A stretch of DNA of 23,567 nt, from positions 1 to 23,567 of the forward strand of contig JASHXQ010000167.1 of the NCBI GenBank assembly GCA_030043455.1, given 5' to 3'. Origin of the DNA: Nitrososphaerales archaeon. GTDB taxonomy: Archaea; Thermoproteota; Nitrososphaeria; Nitrososphaerales; CADDZS01. Below are positions 8,550-15,106 of the stretch, in pieces. The first letter of the stretch is position 1, and the number at the start of each line of letters is the position of its first letter. The translations under genes were made by a program, and so were the position numbers. The notes under the pieces are model-generated. The model worked only from the letters and a program-made list of their open reading frames with translations. It ran no database searches and was not told the DNA's origin.

Positions 8550-9394
8550 TAGTTTACCTGTCTTTTAGCGGCGAGCATCATGGTCTTTCTTGGCGCGCTT
8601 ATCCCTGTCAGGATTTCGAAGGATCTTGCTGCCTGCTCGACCAGCATAAGGGATCCATCAATTGAGGTAATGCCGTCCCTTTTCGCGGCGCGCAGCACTA
8701 GAGAACTCTTTCGGTAATTCAGATCAAGACATTTAGTTTTCCGGCTGCTACGAAAGTCCACCTCCACTGGAATCCGCACAGAAATCGGGATTGTGTTGAC
8801 CAAGAGATCAGCCTCCTTGAGGGCTCCCGACAGTTCCCCTGTAGTCAAAGGCGCGAACAGGATTTCTATGTCCGGAAAGCCCTTGGAAAAATCAGAAACT
8901 AGCTCTTTGGCTCTCCCTTCAGTACGATTCAAGATTTTTATTCTCTGGAATCCATTACTGACTAGAGCAAAAACACAGGCCCGGGCAGCCCCTCCTGCCC
9001 CCAAGATTACAGCTGACTGTCCGGCTGGGCCGACCAATCCCAATTTGGAAAGGGATGCTACTATGCCATCCACATCTGTGTTGTAACCCAACTTCTGTTT
9101 ACGATTTGGGGAGATTATCACTAGATTTACAGCTCCCACCACCCTTGCGACGGGGTCAACCCAGTCTAAGTAATCCAGCACTTTTTCCTTGAAAGGGATT
9201 GTCACGTTGAAACCAAGGAGCTTTTCGTCGTTGAACAATTCTTCCAGCTTCGAATCAAGAGTAGTTTCTGGAATTTCGCAGAGGCTGTATTCGATGTCGA
9301 GACCGAGTTCCTGGTAAGCCTTGTTGTTAATGCTGGGTGATATCGATTTGGATATCCCAGATCCGAGTAGGAGGACCTTTCGTTTTTTCACCAT
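8543..9394 (-). CDS. aroE: Shikimate dehydrogenase
   Basis: The enzyme reduces 3-dehydroshikimate to shikimate with NADPH (step 4). From ATG 9394 it is 283 residues, the usual length. Conserved elements are GSGISKSISPSINNKAY (11-27; the SxSP substrate motif), NVTIPFK (63-69; catalytic K69), GAVN (87-90), GYNTDVDG (103-110; D107), the dinucleotide loop GAGGAARA (132-139), the cofactor-selecting LNRTEGRA, and near the C-terminus GSLMLVEQAARSFEILTG. The frame extends to a TTG at 9460, adding 22 residues rich in Ser/Pro and overlapping aroD by 22 nt. The ATG is preferred because it places the glycine motif at the usual distance from the N-terminus. The gene is downstream of aroD and convergent with tyrA. 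Confidence 0.93.
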   Translation of the reverse strand: MVKKRKVLLLGSGISKSISPSINNKAYQELGLDIEYSLCEIPETTLDSKLEELFNDEKLLGFNVTIPFKEKVLDYLDWVDPVARVVGAVNLVIISPNRKQKLGYNTDVDGIVASLSKLGLVGPAGQSAVILGAGGAARACVFALVSNGFQRIKILNRTEGRAKELVSDFSKGFPDIEILFAPLTTGELSGALKEADLLVNTIPISVRIPVEVDFRSSRKTKCLDLNYRKSSLVLRAAKRDGITSIDGSLMLVEQAARSFEILTGISAPRKTMMLAAKRQVNYQ

Positions 9395-9438
9395 CCTTGT
9401 AGAGCTGCTGTGCGGAGCGCCAGGGGACGACGACGAAG

Positions 9439-10200
9439 TTATCTCCGCTTCAACTCCCAAGATTCCAATAGTATTTTCATAGATCTAACGTCGAGCTGCC
9501 CAGAAGCTGTCTCCCGGTCTTGCAACGCAGCATAGGTAAAGGGACTACCGTAGCTCACGCAAGCAATTCTCGAGAACATACCCAAGGGCCCCGTGCAGAA
9601 AGCAATCAACTTGACTGGCTTAATTTTCTCTAACTGCCGGTAGAGAGAAAGCATCGTCAAATTGTCATTGAAATTGTTCGCTTGTCTTACGATCTTGATG
9701 ATGGCAGGATGGTATTGTAGAACAGCGGTCATGACGATTGTCTCTAAATCTTCGACTCGCTCGGTTCTCTCAAAGTTGTGCGATGAAGCTATCAATTGAG
9801 TCGATCTGGATGAAGCCCCATTAAATATATCCTGAATTTCTGGATTGGTTTCGAGGGTGCTTAGCTCCACATCGACAAGACTAGGTCTTAATTGCGTTAT
9901 GATCTCCAAGAGTCTCTGCTTGCGGACCTCATCTGAAATTTTCCGTACTCCGCCTTCCCCCGGAGATCTCAAGGTGAAGATTCTGGCCGACCTACCTCCT
10001 TTGAACTTCTTCAACTGCGAGAGATCTGAAAAGGATCTAAGATAATCAAGTCTTAGCTCGATAAATCCGGGATCGAACGATTGGGCGAGCGTAGCATTAT
10101 TTTCTAGTTGTGCCAAATTTCGGCCAAAAACCGAAACACAAATTCGTTTAGAAAATTTGCCCTCCATCAACAGCCTATCACCGGACGGGGACTGAAGCAT
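9439..10200 (-). CDS. aroD: 3-dehydroquinate dehydratase, type I
   Basis: The enzyme dehydrates 3-dehydroquinate to 3-dehydroshikimate (step 3) through a Schiff base. The protein is 253 residues. Type I signatures are ELRLDYL (48-54; E48), TLRSPGEGG (76-84), the catalytic histidine in SSHNF (139-143; H141), the Schiff-base lysine in IIKIV (167-171; K169), CTGPLGMFSRI, and a C-terminal GQLD. ATG 10200 is the first start; ATG 10167 (MEGKFSKRICVSVFG) is a credible alternative nearer to the family N-terminus. A strong hairpin lies 6-36 nt upstream of ATG 10200. With aroE it forms the minus-strand half of the split shikimate locus, downstream of tatA. Confidence 0.93.
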   Translation of the reverse strand: MLQSPSGDRLLMEGKFSKRICVSVFGRNLAQLENNATLAQSFDPGFIELRLDYLRSFSDLSQLKKFKGGRSARIFTLRSPGEGGVRKISDEVRKQRLLEIITQLRPSLVDVELSTLETNPEIQDIFNGASSRSTQLIASSHNFERTERVEDLETIVMTAVLQYHPAIIKIVRQANNFNDNLTMLSLYRQLEKIKPVKLIAFCTGPLGMFSRIACVSYGSPFTYAALQDRETASGQLDVRSMKILLESWELKRR

Positions 10201-10206
10201 GAGTTT

Positions 10207-10236
10207 TACCGCAACAGGGGTGCTCCTATTGCGGTA
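10207..10236. promoter_or_regulatory. Long hairpin immediately upstream of aroD
   Basis: TACCGCAA (10207-10214) and TTGCGGTA (10229-10236) are perfect 8-bp complements. After one C/A mismatch the stem continues with four more pairs (one of them G-U) around a 4-nt loop. On the minus-strand transcript the stem ends 6 nt before the aroD ATG at 10200. It lies in the 66-bp gap between tatA and aroD, so it could end the tatA transcript, shield the aroD start, or bind a regulator. The sequence does not decide between these. Confidence 0.55.
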
Positions 10237-10266
10237 GTAATAAAGTTACCAAGTGATGAAGATGGT

Positions 10267-10560
10267 TTACTTTCGGTTCAGTTTCCAGGACAATTCCGAA
10301 GCAATTTGCTCCTTGGTCTTGCCTTGTGTGTCAATACCTTCCTTCTGCGCAGCGATCACGAGTGGATCATCAGCAGCAGGGGAAGCGTTGGAGACTGTGA
10401 TGGGAGTTGTACCGGGGCCACTCTCACCTTTTGAGCCCTTTTCAAACTCCCGTCTAGCCTGACCCAAAGAACGTGCTAGCTGAGGTATACGACTTGCCCC
10501 AAAGAGCAGGATCACAACAGCCGCGATCAGGATGATGACAACCGGATCATCCAATGCCAT
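10267..10560 (-). CDS. tatA: Twin-arginine translocase TatA/E-family protein
   Basis: This 97-residue membrane protein forms the pore-like component of the Tat pathway, which exports folded proteins. It has a short N-terminus, one transmembrane helix (about 6-20), the diagnostic FG hinge (F20-G21), and an amphipathic helix (about 22-42: ASRIPQLARSLGQARREFEKG). A Ser/Pro/Gly linker leads to a C-terminal block (about 64-90; DDPLVIAAQKEGIDTQGKT). A similar C-terminal block is, as I recall, found in other archaeal TatA proteins. A TATA box at 10604-10610 gives it its own promoter, between it and the upstream helicase gene. No tatC is in the window. Confidence 0.9.
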   Translation of the reverse strand: MALDDPVVIILIAAVVILLFGASRIPQLARSLGQARREFEKGSKGESGPGTTPITVSNASPAADDPLVIAAQKEGIDTQGKTKEQIASELSWKLNRK

Positions 10561-10603
10561 AACTCATTCCAACCTTCCCAAGCTAGCACCTATCCCATTC
10601 TGA

Positions 10604-10610
10604 TATTTAA
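10604..10610 (-). promoter_or_regulatory. TATA box of tatA
   Basis: On the minus strand this reads TTAAATA within CCTTAAATATCAG (10600-10612), with a purine-poor CTCC just upstream where a BRE would sit. A start about 26 nt downstream leaves a leader of about 20 nt before the tatA ATG. Nearly the same 13-mer occurs upstream of the helicase at 12374-12386. Confidence 0.5.
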
Positions 10611-10637
10611 GGAGTGACCAAGATTTACAATGAATCG

Positions 10638-12086
10638 CTAATTGCGATAAGCCTGTTTTCTCCGAGATCGGCCACTATAGGGACGAGTGTCGCGGGGCCT
10701 GCTTTGATCAAATCTTGGGCGATCTCTCTGTCCCGAGAATCCCCCGCCTCTTGCAGTGTTTTCAGTGAAACTGAAAGATCCGCCATGAGGGCGGGGTGCA
10801 CCCGGCGGGGGGCTATTGTCTCGATGCGGACGATATTCTCTGTTTTCGCGATAACCCCGACCACCCCTCCTCGATCCATAGTGCTGAGCCTGCGAGGAGT
10901 GATCTACTTGTGGGGGCTTGTATCCTGGTGGCAAAATGTCTGCCACTCTTTTGATCTGAGCCTCGGTCATTCCGGCAATACGGTTGAAATCCGGATACTC
11001 TGAATTGGATACTAGTGAGATAGCATGTCCTGCTCGTCCCGCCCTAGCGGTACGGCCGATTCTGTGAAAGTACGTCAAAGGATCTTGGGGAACGTCATAA
11101 TTTATGACGTGACCCACAGCAGGGACATCGATGCCTCGGGCAGCTACATCTGTGGCTACAAGGATATCTATTCGGCCGTTCCTAAAGCTCTGCATGGCAT
11201 GCTCTCGGCGATTCTGGGAAAGATCACCGTGAATCGGAGCCGCCCTAAATCCTTGCGCCTGTAATCTTTCAGCCAGTCTTTGAGTTTTGATTTTGGTTGC
11301 GCAGAAAATGATCCCTGAAGAAATAGAATTCTTTCTGACATATTCTACTAGCGCCGGAAACTTACTTCGTTCGTCCACAATCGCGTAGGATTGATCAATC
11401 TCGTCGATGGACAGCTCGTCACTGTCGATCAGAACTTCCACGGGGTTGTTCATGTATCGATCCGACAACCGCACGACTTCACCCGGCATCGTGGCGGAGA
11501 AGAGCGCGGTCTGGCTGTCGTTGGGAAGCTTTCTCAAGATGAAGTCTACGTCGTCAATGAATCCCATATCCAGCATTCGATCGGCTTCGTCCAATACGAC
11601 AAATCTCACGTCCTGAAGATCGATCGTTCCCCTTTCCAAGTGGTCGATCAGTCGTCCAGGGGTGGCCACAACTATCTGCGGGGTCTTCTTTCGCAGCCTT
11701 TCGATCTGCGGCGTAATAGCCTGCCCGCCATAGATGGAGTAGGCTTTCACATTGGTATGCCTCGCGATCTTGTTGAACTCGTCCGTTACCTGAAGGGCGA
11801 GTTCTCTTGTCGGGACAATCACCAGTCCTTGAACGTAGGCCTTGGAACTATCTACTTTTTGAATCGCCGGAATGGCGTATGCTGCTGTTTTACCCGAGCC
11901 TGTATGCGCCTGACCGATGACATCTCTTCCCTCTAACAGAGGCGGTATCGCCTCAGCTTGTATGGGAAACATCGTTTTGTACCCAATCTCATTAAGACTT
12001 CTCAAGACTTCCGGCACTAAGTGGAGTTGTTCAAAACTCGGGACCGGTTTCTCCGATTTTTTCTCTTCAATACTGTTTGCTTGCAA
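10638..12086 (-). CDS. DEAD-box ATP-dependent RNA helicase with Arg/Gly-rich tail
   Basis: This 482-residue DEAD-box protein unwinds or remodels RNA using ATP. The Q motif region is FEQLHL..GYKTMFPIQ (18-43). Then come motif I AHTGSGKT (60-67), Ia PTRELA (92-97), TPGR (142-145), II DEAD (166-169), III SAT (197-199), and in the second RecA domain ATDVAARGID (311-320) and VI HRIGRTARAG (341-350). Residues about 400-482 are a low-complexity tail rich in Arg, Gly, Ser and Pro, likely an RNA-binding RGG-like extension. The start is TTG 12086, just ahead of the Q motif. A 607-bp gene-free region lies upstream and a TATA-like 13-mer 300 nt away hints at a long leader. The family is often involved in ribosome assembly or cold adaptation; the specific role here is not known. 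Confidence 0.93.
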   Translation of the reverse strand: MQANSIEEKKSEKPVPSFEQLHLVPEVLRSLNEIGYKTMFPIQAEAIPPLLEGRDVIGQAHTGSGKTAAYAIPAIQKVDSSKAYVQGLVIVPTRELALQVTDEFNKIARHTNVKAYSIYGGQAITPQIERLRKKTPQIVVATPGRLIDHLERGTIDLQDVRFVVLDEADRMLDMGFIDDVDFILRKLPNDSQTALFSATMPGEVVRLSDRYMNNPVEVLIDSDELSIDEIDQSYAIVDERSKFPALVEYVRKNSISSGIIFCATKIKTQRLAERLQAQGFRAAPIHGDLSQNRREHAMQSFRNGRIDILVATDVAARGIDVPAVGHVINYDVPQDPLTYFHRIGRTARAGRAGHAISLVSNSEYPDFNRIAGMTEAQIKRVADILPPGYKPPQVDHSSQAQHYGSRRGGRGYRENREYRPHRDNSPPPGAPRPHGGSFSFTENTARGGGFSGQRDRPRFDQSRPRDTRPYSGRSRRKQAYRN

Positions 12087-12150
12087 TTTTGGTTTTCACT
12101 TTGGTTTGGTCTAAATCCAATTGAAAATGGATAATCAAGCTTCAGACATG

Positions 12151-12173
12151 GGGCAAATGGATCTCCATTGCCC
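12151..12173. repeat. Bulged hairpin in the helicase upstream region
   Basis: GGGCAAATGG (12151-12160) pairs with CCATTGCCC (12165-12173) over nine pairs with a single bulged A and a 4-nt loop. It would fall within a helicase leader transcribed from the TATA-like element at 12374-12386. Confidence 0.4.
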
Positions 12174-12373
12174 TTCATTTTTCCATTGCTCGGATTCGCT
12201 AAATTCCACTTAGCGATCACCTTATCCTTCTTCAACTGTTGGAGCCTCTGATTGAGGCAAACCAAGAATCTACGATTCACGAGCTAAAGATTAAGCGTCA
12301 AAAATCGTCTTTACCGGTCTGTCTGGGAAAACAGGAGCTCTTAATTTAGTCTTCGAGCGAATTTGGGTACGTT

Positions 12374-12386
12374 CAGATATTTAAGG
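12374..12386 (-). promoter_or_regulatory. TATA-like 13-mer, possible helicase promoter
   Basis: On the minus strand this reads CCTTAAATATCTG, identical at 12 of 13 positions to the element upstream of tatA (10600-10612). A start about 26 nt downstream (near 12356) would give the helicase a leader of about 270 nt. The core is nearly symmetric, so it could also direct plus-strand transcription towards the hairpin run at 12447-12512. Confidence 0.35.
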
Positions 12387-12446
12387 TTTGAAAGACCTTG
12401 ATCACTTCGCGTGCGCTCAGTTTTTCCTTTTAGAGCGATGGCAGGA

Positions 12447-12512
12447 GGCGAATCTTCTCGAAGATTCGAATTCGCCGTTTGATTTAGGCGATTTGCCTTT
12501 GCGATCGCGCAA
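12447..12512. repeat. Run of three consecutive inverted repeats
   Basis: CGAATCTTC (12449-12457) and GAAGATTCG (12460-12468) are perfect 9-bp complements; alternatively GGCGAAT (12447-12453) pairs with ATTCGCC (12470-12476). Next, AGGC (12486-12489) pairs with GCCT (12495-12498). Then TTGCG (12499-12503) pairs with CGCAA (12508-12512) around ATCG. CTTTTCCTCC follows. The clustering suggests a structured RNA or a multi-site operator; no known RNA family is recognised. Confidence 0.4.
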
Positions 12513-12656
12513 CTTTTCCTCCTGATCATTTAGGCACACTAGTCTTGATTCGTTCTCGGATGTAATTTAGGCAGTCTCCAAAAACCGAGCGTGGCCCAGA
12601 GACTAAATTGTTCACCGAAGAGCAAATGTACTTTTTTCGGAATGAAGGATAAACCA

Positions 12657-12663
12657 TATATTT
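12657..12663 (+). promoter_or_regulatory. TATA box of the small zinc-ribbon gene
   Basis: TATATTT is centred 34 nt before the ATG at 12694. A transcription start about 26 nt downstream (near 12686) leaves a leader of about 8 nt. This favours ATG 12694 over the upstream TTG at 12676. Confidence 0.5.
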
Positions 12664-12693
12664 CAAAGATACGCCTTGTTTACTTGCCCTAAA

Positions 12694-12912
12694 ATGGTAA
12701 CCATCTGTCCAAAATGCGGCAAGAAAGCCTGGAAGCCGTACAAGTTTGTAATTAAAGGAAAAAGTGGGAAGAATTATACCTACCTCGTCTATCGTCACAA
12801 CGAAAAGAAGCGACACACTCCACGGAAATGCTACGTGGCCCAAAAGAAGGTGACGAAGCGGAACATGAAGACCTCCCCAGCAAAACGGGTTTCACGAGCG
12901 CACAAAAAGTAG
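12694..12912 (+). CDS. Small basic zinc-ribbon protein, unknown function
   Basis: From ATG 12694 this is a 72-residue, strongly basic protein. It begins with a zinc-knuckle half (MVTICPKCGKKAWKP), continues with alternating aromatic and charged residues (NYTYLVYRHNEKKRHTP), and has a third cysteine in RKCYVAQKK. The tail (TSPAKRVSRAHKK) is Lys/Arg-rich. The pattern CPKCG...Y.YVxH...K.CYV is one I associate with short archaeal zinc-ribbon proteins that probably bind nucleic acid, but no specific function can be given. The TATA box at 12657-12663 decides the start. It is convergent with the MarR gene, with a hairpin between the two. Confidence 0.7.
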   Translation: MVTICPKCGKKAWKPYKFVIKGKSGKNYTYLVYRHNEKKRHTPRKCYVAQKKVTKRNMKTSPAKRVSRAHKK

Positions 12913-12926
12913 TCGTAGACTAAAAA

Positions 12927-12946
12927 CCCCGGAATCGTTTCCGGGG
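12927..12946. terminator. Hairpin between convergent genes (bidirectional terminator candidate)
   Basis: CCCCGGAA (12927-12934) and TTCCGGGG (12939-12946) form a perfect 8-bp GC-rich stem with a 4-nt loop. It occupies the 35-bp gap between the stop of the zinc-ribbon gene and the stop of the MarR gene. On the plus strand a short T-run (TTTTT, 12954-12958) follows; on the minus strand TTTTT also follows (complement of 12922-12926). This symmetry supports termination in both directions. Confidence 0.6.
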
Positions 12947-12947
12947 A

Positions 12948-13451
12948 TCAGGATTTTTGCCCGCTCTTCGAAGCGACCATCAGCACGGAAGTATTTTTTC
13001 GAATCGCTTCAGTAAACTCGATCAATTGTTTCAGTTGATCCTGGTCCAGAGCTTTCATCAGTTTAGCTATTTCTTTCCTATGAGATTTGAAGATCTTATT
13101 GTACAATTTGGACCCGGTTGTGGTGAGCTCCACCTTTACCAATCTCCGGTCTTTGGGATCTCTCTGGCGTCTGACATACTGTAGTTTTTCCAGATTATCT
13201 ACAATGGTCGTGATGTTTGCAAAAGTAACCGTCATCTCCTTGCCAATCTCGCTCATAGTAAGCTGTTTGGTTCGCGAGGTTCCAATTACTCGAAGCACAG
13301 TATACTGAGGGGGAGTCAAACCATATTGCCGCAGGTCCGACATGATGTAGGCGTATACCATCTTGTAAGTGTCTGCAAAATTATGCCAGGCTAGATTTTC
13401 GATCGGATCATCGCTGGTCTTGGTTGTTTTTTTACTTTGAATACTTTGCAA
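12948..13451 (-). CDS. MarR-family transcriptional regulator
   Basis: This is a winged-helix regulator of the MarR family, normally a homodimer that binds palindromic operators and releases DNA on binding a small ligand. The core has the dimer helix (AWHNFADTYKMVYAYIMSDL), LTPPQYTVLRVIG, the helix-turn-helix LTMSEIGKEMTVTFANITTIVDNLEK, and the diagnostic wing DPKDRRLVKVELT. A C-terminal dimer helix follows. The start is uncertain: the frame reaches TTG 13532 (194 residues). TTG 13451 (167 residues) is favoured because the added stretch is a Ser/Arg-rich, feature-poor sequence. The stop abuts the hairpin at 12927-12946. It lies 55 nt or more downstream of nreA on the same strand. The target genes are unknown. 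Confidence 0.85.
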   Translation of the reverse strand: MQSIQSKKTTKTSDDPIENLAWHNFADTYKMVYAYIMSDLRQYGLTPPQYTVLRVIGTSRTKQLTMSEIGKEMTVTFANITTIVDNLEKLQYVRRQRDPKDRRLVKVELTTTGSKLYNKIFKSHRKEIAKLMKALDQDQLKQLIEFTEAIRKNTSVLMVASKSGQKS

Positions 13452-13587
13452 GTTAGCGTGTCGCGATCTGTAATTGAAACTTGAGTTTCCGACGCTGCTT
13501 CGGAAAGGCGAAACACGAGAGATCTGCCCCAATACGGATCCCCTCGGATCCCCAAAAGCTCTGTTCCGACAAAGTCTTCACGTTTGC

Positions 13588-14895
13588 TTAACGGAATTCA
13601 GTTATTCTTTTCTGTTGAATTGATTGTTTTAGAAGTTCTGAATTTTCAATCCAATGCTCCTTAGAGATAATGAAGTTCGAACAGGCGAAAGCCAAGGCCT
13701 TGGCAATGGTATCGAAGCTCCTGTAGCCGCCCGTCAGAAGAGTCCTGATGCTTTCCCGGACGTTCCAGACTCCTACCGGAAGAATGTAACCCGGATGAAT
13801 CTCTCGCAGCATTATGGCACCAGCCTGTCTACGTATTCCTGAGAGGTATTCCGACACAGCAAATCGCGTGGAATAGTAGCAACCTCCGGGTCTGGCGTAT
13901 GTCTTTCTCCCCCAATAGCCTTCGAAGTCGCCGATCATTTCAGGCCTCGAGCCAAACTTGTTCCATGCAGTCCCGGAATGCCACGCTTCGATCCACTCGA
14001 AATTCCATTTCTCTGGAGTGAGAATACCCACGTAAACATTGTCGAGATTAGTCAAGGCAAAAACCCGGAATTCGTCGATCGTTTCGTACTCTTTTATTTC
14101 CTCGACCAATCTCAGAGACAGAGTGCTGTCCAGCGCGGTAATGCTCCATCTTGTCGGGACAAGTTTTCGCTTTTTTTTCTGGCCGAAGACCCCTACGGAA
14201 AAGGCCTTTTCCAGCCGGGAAAAGAGCACACCTTCCCGATAGAGTGAAAAGACTGCATCAGCAGCCTTGAGGTCCCTGTCGTAGTACACTTTTTCGATTC
14301 TTTGATCTACCGAGATATTACCTGCCGGCTTGAAATTCTTCATCGGAGCACTGGGGCCAAAGGGCTGACTGTTCTCGCTAAATGAAACCCGGTTCACGGG
14401 CCGCTTTTCAAGCGAAAGTTCCGAATCTGCCGGCTTGTCCGACATTGCGACCTCTTGGAGAGTCTCCACTAAGTTGCCTCCCATTTGGGCATCTGTGATG
14501 TTTGCCCTAAAACAGCCCCGAACCAGACTGTAGCGATAATCTACGATCTCTTCAATCGATTTTCCTTTCCACATTTCGGGCGTATCCAGGTACGAAGTCT
14601 CACCAAAGATTGCGGGGACCATGGGACCGATGAAAACCTTGGGATAACCAAATCTTCCTACAAACACTCCAGGAGGTGAGGAGCCCTGAATGAGTTCGGA
14701 AGTCAGAAACCCTTGGGCGTGCTTTGCAAAACCTTCCGCCTTAGCCAGTATGGGACACCTAGACTTCCCGCAGAGTAACTTGGCACCCCGGCAAGCTAGA
14801 CACATCTCCGCGGTCGGACGCTCTATTACCAGCTTGGTCCTCCAGTGGGGATTAGCAAAGAGAGTCTTCGGGATGTACCACGGAATTGAAGACAA
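13588..14895 (-). CDS. nreA: NreA-family DNA repair protein with PCNA-binding tail
   Basis: This 435-residue protein matches the archaeal Nre family. In Haloferax NreA takes part in repair of mitomycin-type DNA damage through a C-terminal PCNA-interacting peptide (PIP). Here a zinc-binding CLACRGAKLLCGKSRC (C32, C35, C42, C47) opens the protein. Then come VFVGRFGYPKVFIGPM, the conserved WKGKSIEEIVDYRYSLVRG, and the C-terminal domain with YYSTRFAVSEYL, RRQAGAIMLREIHPGY and PVGVWNVRE. The last eight residues are QKRITEFR, a PIP-like Q-x-x-I-x-x-F, with Arg at the final aromatic position. TTG 14895 is the only usable start; a TAA lies upstream in frame. Neighbours upstream are a small membrane peptide and a zincin. 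Confidence 0.88.
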   Translation of the reverse strand: MSSIPWYIPKTLFANPHWRTKLVIERPTAEMCLACRGAKLLCGKSRCPILAKAEGFAKHAQGFLTSELIQGSSPPGVFVGRFGYPKVFIGPMVPAIFGETSYLDTPEMWKGKSIEEIVDYRYSLVRGCFRANITDAQMGGNLVETLQEVAMSDKPADSELSLEKRPVNRVSFSENSQPFGPSAPMKNFKPAGNISVDQRIEKVYYDRDLKAADAVFSLYREGVLFSRLEKAFSVGVFGQKKKRKLVPTRWSITALDSTLSLRLVEEIKEYETIDEFRVFALTNLDNVYVGILTPEKWNFEWIEAWHSGTAWNKFGSRPEMIGDFEGYWGRKTYARPGGCYYSTRFAVSEYLSGIRRQAGAIMLREIHPGYILPVGVWNVRESIRTLLTGGYRSFDTIAKALAFACSNFIISKEHWIENSELLKQSIQQKRITEFR

Positions 14896-14936
14896 ATTGA
14901 GCTTGTTGACCCCAGCAGTTGGATAACGAAATACCT

Positions 14937-15101
14937 TCAGTTATCGGGAGAATTCCCAGAGTTCGGCTTCTTCTGAGAATCTTGTCGGTCTAGCTCTTCC
15001 AGGAATTGTTTTCTCATTTGGGCTTTCTGTCGCGTGACGAGGATTTCGGTGATCGCCAAAATGGCGAGAGCCCCACCAGCAAGAATAGCATACTCGTTCA
15101 T
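14937..15101 (-). CDS. 54-residue single-pass membrane peptide
   Basis: ATG 15101 opens a 54-codon frame ending with TGA at 14937-14939. The N-terminus MNEYAILAGGALAILAITEILV is a clear single transmembrane helix (about residues 4-22). A highly charged helix-forming tail follows (RQKAQMRKQFLEELDRQ, then DSQKKPNSGNSPDN). The layout is a short tail-anchored-like or signal-anchor protein with a cytoplasmic coil. An AGG/GAGG just before the ATG can serve as a ribosome site. The gene begins 5 nt after the stop of the HExxH protein and ends 41 nt before nreA, so it fits neatly in the operon. The frame is short but its composition and tight spacing support it. No family is recognised. Confidence 0.6.
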   Translation of the reverse strand: MNEYAILAGGALAILAITEILVTRQKAQMRKQFLEELDRQDSQKKPNSGNSPDN

Positions 15102-15106
15102 CCTCG

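Larger units (their letters stand above)
12087..12693. other. 607-bp gene-free region with several inverted repeats
   Basis: No reading frame here looks like a protein: the frames on the minus strand at 12017-12280 and 12341-12529 have no recognisable features and overlap the repeats. The stretch holds a bulged hairpin at 12151-12173, a TATA-like element at 12374-12386, a run of three consecutive hairpins at 12447-12512, and the promoter of the zinc-ribbon gene at its right end. I found no tRNA T-arm and no conserved RNase P RNA motif. It may hold the long leader of the helicase mRNA, a small RNA gene, or both. Confidence 0.5.

Noticed and set aside
11391..11936. 181-codon plus-strand frame
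   Set aside because: It is fully antisense to the DEAD-box helicase core and has no protein-like motif.
12017..12280. 87-codon minus-strand frame upstream of the helicase
   Set aside because: The composition is unlike a protein, it overlaps the helicase start and a hairpin, and it has no recognisable motif or ribosome site.
12447..12480. tRNA-like T-loop (ATTCGAAT) in the gene-free region
   Set aside because: The flanking bases do not form a 5-bp T-stem and no acceptor, D or anticodon arms are present.
12499..12540. GAGGAAAA on the minus strand, resembling the conserved start of RNase P RNA
   Set aside because: The match is partial and the other universal RNase P core motif (ACAGAA region) is absent nearby.
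12526..12843. 105-codon minus-strand frame
   Set aside because: It is the antisense shadow of the zinc-ribbon gene and its promoter.
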